The notes beneath the pieces were generated by a model. The model was not told the DNA's origin. It was given only the letters and a program-made list of their open reading frames with translations, and did no database searches. From Anthopleura xanthogrammica (Eukaryota; Cnidaria; Anthozoa; Actiniaria; Actiniidae): a DNA stretch of 64,000 nucleotides. The stretch lies in contig OZ025208.1 of assembly GCA_964019055.1 (NCBI GenBank), positions 8,138,039 through 8,202,038 of the forward strand, given 5' to 3'. Of the stretch, positions 1 to 10,206 are shown in pieces (within the stretch, counting starts at the first letter, position 1; each line of letters opens with the position of its first letter). A program made the translations under genes and the position numbers.

Positions 1-57
1 CCTTTGGAACCTTGCCTGATGTCCACTGCATAAAGGGTGCCTGCCTATATTAGATTG

Positions 58-407
58 TTATTTGCCATGTTTAACAATACCATACCTGTCAAACAGCACA
101 CTTTCTTCTATTTCAATGTCCAAAACTTCATCACATGTCTCCCTTTCTTCTTGGGTGGTTCCCAGAAGTCCCTGATGTGTTGTCTGGACGGTGGTTCCTG
201 GAGGTCCCTCATGTGTTGTCTGGACAGTGGTCCCTTGAGGTCCCTGACCTGTTGTCTGTACAGTGGTCCCTGGATGTCCCTGATCTGCTGTCTGGACGGT
301 GGCCCCTGAAGGTCCCTGATCTGTTATCTGGATAGTGGCCCCTCCATGATCTGTTGTCTGGACGGTGGCCCCTGGAGGTCCCTGACCTGTTGTCTCTACT
401 GTGGTAC
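58..407 (-). repeat. Coding 36-bp minisatellite in the last NLR exon (12-aa Thr/Gln/Gly repeat)
   Basis: The acceptor TTACTTCTAG sits just above 407. The exon encodes about eight imperfect copies of a 12-residue unit with consensus [12 protein letters not shown] (one copy is only 10 residues). A short acidic tail follows, ending in a TAA at 60-58. The repeat is rich in Thr, Gln, Gly and Pro with no hydrophobic core, so it is probably disordered and may be mucin-like if secreted, although no signal peptide is visible. Copy number could vary between alleles. Confidence 0.8.
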
Positions 408-3400
408 CTAGAAGTAACAATTATCAGAAATATGGCCCAAGATCTAAAAATTCTTTATATAACAAATCATAAGGTGTTTCCTCTGAAATTATGATGCACA
501 ATTAGATTACTCACTTATAGACCCCTTTCATGTCGTGTCAAACCAGCTTAATTTGGAGACAAAAAACTAATAATTTCAATCTTCTGAGAATTGGAACCTA
601 TTGTTTTGTCCTCCAAATTGAACTGTATTCCTTAAACCAAGTAGCTGTGTCAAAATGAACCCCAGAAATGGAAAGAGCATTGTCTCCAATATTTGTAAGG
701 AATTGAACCTGAAACCCCCAGAGGTGATTCTCTAATCTATGATTCTCAAATGCCTTCACTACTTTCCAGTGGTAAATGTGGATGCATAGTAAGATTCCAA
801 AGGATATAAAGGGTATATAGCACAAGAATGAGGCCCATTATATATTTTTTTTTACCTGCTACAGTATCCATTGGAGCTGGTGAAATTGCTTCTAGCAATT
901 CTTCCTCCTCCTCCTTTTCATCTTCTGAAGTCTTAAATTTAATCATTAGATTTTTTCTCCATTTAATAAGTAAACAAAGTATTTCACAAAAATATCAAAC
1001 TAAAGTTTGATGAAACCTTGAGACAACCTATAGAATGACTAAGCCAGGGCAATTTGCACTCACAGATCTAATTGGAATTTAGCATGTCAACTTCTATAAA
1101 TTCTAATTCGATCATGAACGAGGGCCACAGGTTTGTTAGCCACTGGCTGTTTAGTGCTACCCTCATAAAAATAAACAAGGAGTTTTTTCATGTTGCAGGG
1201 AGGAGAAAATTAAGAGACTGAAATGGGAAGAAAAAACAACAGTGAAACAAAGTGTCTAATGTAATAGTCAGATAAACACAATAGAAAGCAAAAGAATTAG
1301 AGTGAAGTAGTGCTAAATATGATAGCGTGTAAATAAAAGTGATTTTCCTTGACCCATGATAAAGTAAATTACAGATAGACCCCTTTCACGTGAGGTCAAA
1401 GCAGCTCAATTTGGAGGACAAAACAAAAGAATTTCAATCTCCTGAGAATTGGAACTTATTGTTTTGTCCTCCAAATTGAGCTGCATTCCGACATGCAGCA
1501 AGGGGTCTAAGAGGTTAGTAGACACTAATTCCATTTTTTTACTCTTGTGTCTATTTGACTATTATAGACTAACTACTAGTAACTGTTTCATGGTCCGATG
1601 AAAATCACTCTTTTTCACTAGTTAATGAAAATCACTCTAAATAAATTGCCCTAATTACTTACCAAAATGTCATCATCTAAACAGCCCTTCTGCAAGGCCT
1701 CTTTATGTCTTTCATCTTCCGACTCCGCTTCCTCAATACTGCCTCCAATGTTATCAATTTTCCTAATCACCCCATTTCTAACTGGGCTTGTTTCACCTTC
1801 AGGTAATGCTTGTTCCATCATATAGGCCTTGTAGAAATACTTGAGAGCTTTGTCTATATCCTCAAGTCTTTCATAAGCGAGCCCCACCTGGTAGTAACTC
1901 CTTATGGTGTCAGAATCAATGCCAAGCAACTTTTTTCTGACAAACAATGCTTTCTTGGCAGTCTTTAGTGATGATTCATAGTCTTCAAGAAAGGAGTAGG
2001 TGTTACTCATGTTCCGGTAGAAGATGGCCGTATTTATATAACCGGAAATATGAAGCTTTTTCTCCAAATCCAAAGCCTCTTGGTACTTGTTTAGAGCTTC
2101 GTTAAACTCCTTGCGATACTTTTCAGTCAGCCCTTTCCTGTAGTAGAGATTTGCATCTTCAGCTTCCTTCAGGTACTTCTTTCCCATCTGTTCATGAGTA
2201 GCACCAATTTGATTAATATACACCGGCATATCCACATGATGTTGTGAGCCACTCAGCCTCTGTCTCATTTCAAGAGCCCTCGTGTAGTATTCCAGAGCTT
2301 TCTCAAGCTTCTTCAAGTACATGTAGCAGTTGCCAATGGCATTAAGAGTGCGAGCAGTGTCTGTATGATCCTTGAGTAACTCTTCTCTTATCTTCAAGCT
2401 TTTTTGGTAAATATCTAAAACTTCTTCCCACTCAGCTTTACGGCAACCCTCTCTGCCTTTACTTTCACAGTCAGAATAGAGCATTTCCCCTTTGGCGTAG
2501 AGATAGCTGCTCTCAGCTAGTCGATATGTATTGTTGGCTTTGTCACTTAGTTTATTGAGAGCTTCTTTGACTTTCCCCAAAAGTTTCCTTGCTTCTGACT
2601 TTCCAGCGGTTTTCTCAAGTAGAACTGTTATTTGCATGCATACTAGAATGGAGTAACAAATCCACTCACCTAAGAATCAAATAATAGAAACAGTTGTAAA
2701 TTAAAGAAAAATGAATGGATGGATGGATGGATGGATGGATGGATGGATGGATGGATGGATGGATGGATGGATGGATGGATGGATGGATGGATGGATGGAT
2801 GGATGGATGGATGGATGGATGGATGGATGGATGGATGGATGGATGGATGGATGGATGGATGGATGGATGGATGGATGGATGGATGGATGGATGGATGGAT
2901 GGATGGATGGATGGATGGATGGATGGATGGATGGATGGATGGATGGATGGATGGATGGATGGATGGATGGATGGATGGATGGATGGATGGATGGATGGAT
3001 GGATGGATGGATGGATGGATGGATGGATGGATGGATGGATGGATGGATGGATGGATGGATGGATGGATGGATGGATGGATGGATGGATGGATGGATGGAT
3101 GGATGGATGGATGGATGGATGGATGGATGGATGGATGGATGGATGGATGGATGGATGGATGGATGGATGGATGGATGGATGGATGGATGGATGGATGGAT
3201 GGATGGATGGATGGATGGATGGATGGATGGATGGATGGATGGATGGATGGATGGATGGATGGATGGATGGATGGATGGATGGATGGATGGATGGATGGAT
3301 GGATGGATGGATGGATGGATGGATGGATGGATGGATGGATGGATGGATGGATGGATGGATGGATGGATGGATGGATGGATGGATGGATGGATGGATGGAT

Positions 3401-6400
3401 GGATGGATGGATGGATGGATGGATGGATGGATGGATGGATGGATGGATGGATGGATGGATGGATGGATGGATGGATGGATGGATGGATGGATGGATGGAT
3501 GGATGGATGGATGGATGGATGGATGGATGGATGGATGGATGGATGGATGGATGGATGGATGGATGGATGGATGGATGGATGGATGGATGGATGGATGGAT
3601 GGATGGATGGATGGATGGATGGATGGATGGATGGATGGATGGATGGATGGATGGATGGATGGATGGATGGATGGATGGATGGATGGATGGATGGATGGAT
3701 GGATGGATGGATGGATGGATGGATGGATGGATGGATGGATGGATGGATGGATGGATGGATGGATGGATGGATGGATGGATGGATGGATGGATGGATGGAT
3801 GGATGGATGGATGGATGGATGGATGGATGGATGGATGGATGGATGGATGGATGGATGGATGGATGGATGGATGGATGGATGGATGGATGGATGGATGGAT
3901 GGATGGATGGATGGATGGATGGATGGATGGATGGATGGATGGATGGATGGATGGATGGATGGATGGATGGATGGATGGATGGATGGATGGATGGATGGAT
4001 GGATGGATGGATGGATGGATGGATGGATGGATGGATGGATGGATGGATGGATGGATGGATGGATGGATGGATGGATGGATGGATGGATGGATGGATGGAT
4101 GGATGGATGGATGGATGGATGGATGGATGGATGGATGGATGGATGGATGGATGGATGGATGGATGGATGGATGGATGGATGGATGGATGGATGGATGGAT
4201 GGATGGATGGATGGATGGATGGATGGATGGATGGATGGATGGATGGATGGATGGATGGATGGATGGATGGATGGATGGATGGATGGATGGATGGATGGAT
4301 GGATGGATGGATGGATGGATGGATGGATTAGGGGGACCATCATTTTTTTTACCAAAGATGGAGGCCAGTGGGTTTGTGTGTTTGTGTGTAGGGGGGTCAT
4401 TTGGTAAAAAAATCAGACTCATGGGGGGTGGCATACACAAGAATTGGAGTTGAAAAGGAGGTCGATGAAAAACTTACACTACTTTTACAATCAACAGAAT
4501 CTGGTGAACAATGGAGGGGCCATTTTTGTGCAACAATGGAAATAGAGGGTCAGATTTCATTTCTGGAACATGTTTGAGTTACCAAGAGATTCCCTGCCAT
4601 CACCAGTGACCCCCTTCCCAATAAAAAGTGAACCAAACAAGTAGCATAAATATTAATTTTAGATAATAAATTGTATGAAATCTTACCACTGTTTTTATTG
4701 TTACGAGTTGATTGAGACAACCACTGTTACAGGCACACCAGGCAATACCTGTATACTACCATCAATGAAACAAATTGTTTGGTACCTTTACATACTCTGA
4801 TTGACAGCAATGTATTGCCCAATTTCTCTTTCATTACTTTTGTCTCAACCAGTGCATATATAGTGCAAAGAAAACAGTGGTAAAATTTTTCTGAACTTTC
4901 TCATTTACATTACCCTTCTTTTCTGCAATTGTACTCCATTCTCTGAACAACTTTTCTCTCTCTAAACCAGGAATCAAAATCAGGAACAGGTCTGCTAGGA
5001 TGGTAGACTCACTGTAATCACTCGAGAAATACAAGAACCCCCTTTCAAATGATATCTCAATGGCCAGTTTTAAGTTTAGCCTCTCTTTTTCAATGGCTGA
5101 ATATGCTTTAACATAATCTTTTTCAAGTTGTTGAGCAATTTGTTTTGATTTTTCCAGGTAATTCTTGAAGAATGTTTCCTTGGCATCAGCGACAATGTCC
5201 TCGTAGTCTTCTTTCTGGAATTGACTCGTCATGTAGTCATTGATTGAAGGGTGCATTTCGTATGTTGTGCGTTGATGTCTTTCATCAGTTTTCTCTGTTA
5301 GGAATTTTCGCTCTCTTAATGCATTAAGATAAAACAAAGTTTCCTTTTCTGGTTGTTTGATCATATCTACTGCATCTTGGAATGCAAATGCCCCTTGAAA
5401 CAGTGACAGCTTTATAGTTGCCTTCCTGAGCTCTGGCATGAAGTGACCCTCAAAAGCTTCACTGATAATATTGCTGTTATAAGCATTAGCATATTTGGCT
5501 TGCTCTTTTTCACTTGCAGATGCTGGTTTTTCTAAGGCATTCAGTACTTTTTTCAAGCGTTCAATATTTCCAGAGTTTAGGAGATGTTCTTGCATAAGCC
5601 CTGCAACTAGCTTCAACAGCAGCGGCTTGTTTGCACAAAGCTTAATGATTTCATTCTTTTCTTCAGGAGAAAGCGAGAGATTTGACTTTTCCAAAACTGT
5701 ACCAGATTTAGCCTCATTCAATGGTTTAACCTTGTAATTAACACAGCCATTTATTTCATCTGGGAAGGGGATGCGTGACGTCAGTAATGTTGTTAATTTT
5801 CTGCTTTTGTTGTGTTCAGCCATTCCCTTCAATATTTGAGTAAAAGAAGCCTTTCCCTCATGCAACATGAGCTGTGATAATGCTTCTTCAGCATTATCAA
5901 GTATCAAGATCGTCCTTTTATCCAAGTTTTCAATGGCTTCAAATACAAATTCCAAACAAGGTTGCAGGACCTTTGGGGACTCTAAAGCCTCTAAAATAGC
6001 AAGACAGAATTCCTTCTGGTATTTCATGTTTCGCAAATCAACTTGCCTTTTTAATGCCACTTGGTCTTGAGATTTTAAGAGGTTTACAACTTCATCTGCC
6101 AAGGTCGTTTTCCCTACGCCTGGGTCCCCATGAAGAGTCATAATCATGGTCTCCTCACTCATCAAATGATCAACCACATTTCTAACATCTTCTTCTCTCC
6201 CGATAAATTCGCTCTCCTTTTCTCTCTCCTTCATGCTTTGCTCCTTTAAGCTCTTAATCTTCTCTTCGATGGTTTTGTTATCTTTGGCGTAGTACTCCAG
6301 GAACCCAGTTTTTAGAGTAGTTATTTTGCCTTGTTTCCTAAGTTCTTCCAGGCATGGAGCAATATTGTCATTTGGTAATTTCAAAAAATTCCCTCCTAAA

Positions 6401-6519
6401 GTCCTCTTCGTGAATCCAATATCCTGTTCAAGGTTCTCCTTTGAGTAATCTTCGGCTATTTCTTTTATAATATCGTCTAGTTGGCTGTAAGCAGGTGGTA
6501 ACGCTTCAGCAACCGCCAT
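58..6519 (-). CDS. NLR-like protein: NB-ARC NTPase plus TPR repeats and a Thr-rich 12-aa repeat tail
   Basis: Exons (minus, 5'→3'): 6519-4914, 2669-1663, 931-856, 407-58; phases 1, 0 and 1 fit and give about 1012 aa. The start is ATG 6519 (AAGATGG context). Seen: FIGREEDV at residues 105-112, P-loop GDPGVGKTT at 131-139, Walker [10 protein letters not shown] near 203-211, sensor-like TTLLTSR near 243-249 and a GLPL-like [14 protein letters not shown] near 295-308. These are hallmarks of STAND NTPases. The second exon encodes kinesin-light-chain/NPHP3-like TPRs. Exon 3 is acidic and exon 4 is a repeat tail. Cnidarians carry many NB-ARC–TPR genes thought to act as cytosolic immune switches; that role is inferred. 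The first donor (AAGG|GTAATG at 4914) is inferred. Without it the first exon reads through to a stop at 4834, giving a 561-aa protein without TPRs. No effector (death, CARD, TIR) domain was recognised in the N-terminal 100 residues. Confidence 0.85.
518..640. mobile_element. Hairpin MITE, TAGACCCCTT family (copy 1, degraded right end)
   Basis: This begins TAGACCCCTTTCATGTCGTG. It has inverted inner arms (AATTTGGAGACAAAA near the left, TTTTGTCCTCCAAATT on the right) flanking a short AT-rich loop, and lies in the last intron of the NLR gene. The same family recurs at 1376, 8881, 15132, 37020 and 60082. Confidence 0.8.
1376..1509. mobile_element. Hairpin MITE, TAGACCCCTT family (copy 2, near-intact)
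   Basis: Terminal inverted repeats TAGACCCCTTTCACGTGAG … AGCAAGGGGTCTA are visible, with inner arms CTCAATTTGGAGGACAAAAC and GTTTTGTCCTCCAAATTGAG. Length is about 134 bp, with no coding capacity. It sits in the intron between the TPR exon and the acidic exon of the NLR gene. Flanking TA suggests a TA target duplication (inference). Confidence 0.88.
2715..4328. repeat. Giant perfect (ATGG)n tetranucleotide microsatellite, about 1.6 kb
   Basis: About 403 uninterrupted copies of ATGG/GGAT fill 1614 bp without a visible substitution. The array lies in the inferred first intron of the NLR gene, close to the TPR-exon acceptor. Because 4 is not a multiple of 3, several frames on both strands stay open and give meaningless long ORFs (repeating WMDG or IHPS). 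Such length and purity indicate recent expansion or continued homogenisation. Exact copy number may be affected by assembly. Confidence 0.97.
4329..4913. other. Intronic stretch between microsatellite and NB-ARC exon
   Basis: The stretch is AT-rich. A GTAAG-type donor on the minus strand at 4683 with a possible upstream acceptor near 4760 could mark a small exon (one open frame), but its phase does not fit both neighbours. Positions 4834-4913 are coding only if the first NLR exon is not spliced at 4914. I see no other feature. Confidence 0.4.
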
Positions 6520-7966
6520 CTTTGTTGTTGAAAAAACTTATAATTGAGCTTAATTTTCAAGATATTTTCATCGTCTTTCTTTTTAAACCCATACTTTTTG
6601 GCTTTTCTGGGGGAAAACAGAGTAATACCAAAGGATTAGTTCTTTTGTCTGACCTGTTAAGACACTTTTTGAGCATTGTTTAACCAAGCACGCTATATTT
6701 TATAGTCACGACAAGTTCTCGAACTACTCGTAACACAGGGAACCCAATATCAAGAACAGATATATCTCAATCTATTCGAATTTTACCCAAGATTTCTGCG
6801 ATCAACACTTCAAAGAATTTGCATGAATTCCATAAAGATACGATTTTTAAGATCAAAATAACTAAAAAAATCGTTTTCTCTAAACCCTCCTGCCTCCCTC
6901 TCCTCCCCCTCAAAAAAATTCACCCAAGCTAGACCAGAATACATCTCTTCAAATATAGTTAATAGTGTGGGTATTTAAAGGAAAGCTACTTTTTTACCGA
7001 TAAAGTGTTAAATGTTGATATTTTATTCTTCTTCTACAACATTAATCACCTGTGTTAGAAACACCAGTATACTTCCACTTCTTTGTGTATTATATCTTTA
7101 AATTTAAAAATTATATAATAAATTGGTCAGCTTGTGTTGTATATGTTACAAATGACGACTAAATTTTTATGTAAATGTACTGAGCGGGTATCACCCCTAA
7201 TGTCAGAATAAGAAAAGGGTTAAAGCAGTACTAGCCCATCTTTAGTGCGGATTTTTTCTTCTAGAAGGCACTGCTCTATCCTAAGATGTCTACAATGCCA
7301 TTTTGTGAAGACTATCTTGCCCCCACCCCTCCCCCTTGGGATTTTTTGTATATGCCTTTGATAATCTTCCTGGATGGGATTCAAGTCTATATGCATGCAG
7401 ATTTTCTTTAGTATTTCTGTCTCTTTTGGGTGAGTAGATATATAATTGTGATGAAAAAATAATAACAATCAAGGACACTTGCTCCAAGGATGGTATGAAA
7501 TCGAAAGCTATGGTGAAGAATAATCAAGTGACCTCTAATAAGACAGTACAAATCATTTATTGTATGTTATGACATTTCTTTATTTCTTTCTTTCTTTCCT
7601 TCCTTCCTTCCTTCCTTCCTCCTTCTTTCGTCTTTTCGCTTCATTTCTGTTTACATGATTAATTTATGCATTATTTACTAACACGAGGCTAGTCCTAGCC
7701 TGAGTAGGTAGGAGGGAGAAGGAGAGAGCCGATGAATGTATTTGTGTCAGGCCTTCCTTTCCCTCTTTCCCCTCCTCCTCCCCCCTCCCTTTCACCTCTC
7801 CCCAGGCCCCCACTTCAAAGGCCTGATACTCATGCTAGGCTAGTCCAAAACGTTACATTTAGAGATCTTTTTTATAGATTGTTTCCTGGTATTAATTTTT
7901 AGTATAAAGACTACTTTAAAATCTCTATAATTTCTACATTTTTCAAGACAAGTTCCAATGTTGCAT
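6520..7966. other. Intergenic region between the NLR gene (5' end) and VPS11 (3' end)
   Basis: This holds the NLR 5' flank, the VPS11 3' UTR and simple DNA: a CTTT/TTCC tract at about 7575-7620 and a C/T-rich block at about 7750-7805. An imperfect inverted pair (GGCTAGTCCTAGCCTGAGTA near 7686 and its complement near 7825-7850) suggests a small palindromic element around 7680-7850. Short ORFs here show no family resemblance. Confidence 0.5.
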
Positions 7967-10152
7967 TCACTGCAACAAATGAGTACGAGAACTTTGTGCA
8001 CTTCCTTGACCACTGGTCACCAAAGTTACCTGGAATAAAAATTCATTAAAAATGCTAGTATCTTGCTTAGGTTTGGATGTCAAAACAATGAAAATATTGC
8101 ATGATCAATCAGTCCTGGATATTTCACAGTCAGTGGTAAATCTTGACCATTAAATTAGAAACCCATGTTAGTGCATTATGATTCATTTTACAGTGAGGAC
8201 ACTCGAACCATGAACTCTTGATATTTTTATATTTTTTATGTTATGAACTTTCTACTGCTTCAAACCTGAACTCAAATGATCTTATTTTTCAAAATAAATC
8301 ATATTTCCAATCGATTCACACAAGGGATATTGGAGAAAAATAGTATGAAAAAACCTCTAAGTGCTCACGGTTCGAGTGCCCTCCCTGTAATGGTATGTTC
8401 TAGAAAGGTACCTTGTTGAATACACCACGTCCAAAATAATCAGCAACAACTGAGAATCCATCAGGTGCACGCTCAAGCTATTGTAAAACAAAATGTTCAA
8501 AGTTAATAGCCAGATAAATTATTCACCAAAATACAGACTTGCTCCAAGTCAACCTCTCTTCACTCACAGAGTCTCGAGTGAAGCAAGTAGGAATAAAATC
8601 GAACGTCGGAGCCGCGCTTGTGATTCGGGTTGGGTTGCCTGTGTTTTATTTAGCGCACGTTAACTAATACGGAGATGATAGGACTTTGCGAAAGTCTAAC
8701 CAAAATACTACAGAAATTGATATACAATTGTCTCCTTGTCTTCTTTCCTTAATCATCCATTGTTGTTCACGTTGTCTAAAGTTATCGCTCATTTTTTCGC
8801 CTGCATTTTCAGGGCTGTCGCAAGGTCAAAAATACTGAGGCCACAAGGCCTCAACAAACAAATAAACAAACAAACAAACAAACTTCTTTCACGTGACGTC
8901 AAAGCAGATCAATTTGGAGGACAACACATTAATTTCAATCTGCTGGGAATTGGAACCTATTGTTTCGTCCTCCGAAATAAGCTGCATTCCGACGTGCTAC
9001 AAGGGGTCAATAACATTATTGGGGGAGGGGGAGGCTGAGCCCACCGCACGCCTCCTCTAGCGATGTTGGATGGTCGTGTAGATCATTTGTGTAAATTTAG
9101 GGGGTAAACTCATTAGAAATTTCGTTTTGAATGACTCATTCAGTAATTTCACTTATATTACTGAACCTGGGCATGCATGTGTAGTAAACTTACTTGATTA
9201 TGGAACTGCTCGTGAAGGTCTTTGGTTTGTTCCTGTGTTCGTATGATATCAAGGACTTTCCTATAACAAAAAAATGATTGTAGGAAGGAATAAATCCTCA
9301 TGAGTGTCATCAGATGGTAGCTGACTTTCTAGGTTGCACAGAACAGCAAGCGCGACATGCTAAAAAAACGTGATAGCTGTTAAGACGCGATTACACGGAG
9401 CAATTTTCTCTGCAACTTGTCTCGCAACAACGTTGAGACAAGTTGCATGGAGCATTGCACCGTGTAACCTACAGTGTAATTTGAAAAATGTTGCGACACA
9501 AGTTGCAGCAATCATTGCGAAAAGTAAAACTCCTGTCTACTTTTGGCAACGATTGCGTCTCCGTTATACCGTGTAAACCCTCTTGCAACTTATGTTGCAA
9601 CATCGTTGCGAGAAAAGTTGCAGAGAAAATTGCTCCGTGAAATCGCACCTTTAAGGTTAATCTGTACATTTAAAAGTCATTTTCATATTTTTCTTATCAA
9701 AAATTATTCAATATTTCTTCGCTAATTTTTATCCCAGACCTCCTGTTCTGCCATTGTGGCCTCTGGTTAATTTGGGTCCTTGATCAAAAGGTTTATAGTC
9801 TGGGAGTAGAGGAGCAAAGACACTATAGATGTGAGTGTAGCTATATGGTTTGTAAGTATTCTGGAAAGAAAATTCATACAAGAAGTCATTGAGCAAACCT
9901 GTTTTCTGGAGCACAGATGGGGCACTCATTATCATTATCTGCATAGCTTTCAAAGCACCTGATAACAAAAATATCATGATGATTAATACAAAGGTTGGTG
10001 AAGGTTTTGTTGCATGTTGCATACCAAGATTGGTGAAGGCTTTGATGCTTACCAAGCCCAAAATGCACTGTGGTCGTTGTGAATTCACTCAGTGAAAGGT
10101 CACAACAATATGGCATTTTTCCAAACATTGTCTGCACTTTTTTCGACTGCGT

Positions 10153-10206
<54 letters not shown>

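Noticed and set aside
2670..4453. Five overlapping ORFs of 538-580 codons encoding WMDG or IHPS repeats
   Set aside because: They are frames of a perfect 4-bp microsatellite on both strands. No unique sequence supports translation.
9370..9725. Three ORFs of 60-68 codons on both strands
   Set aside because: They fall inside a palindromic MITE and mirror each other.
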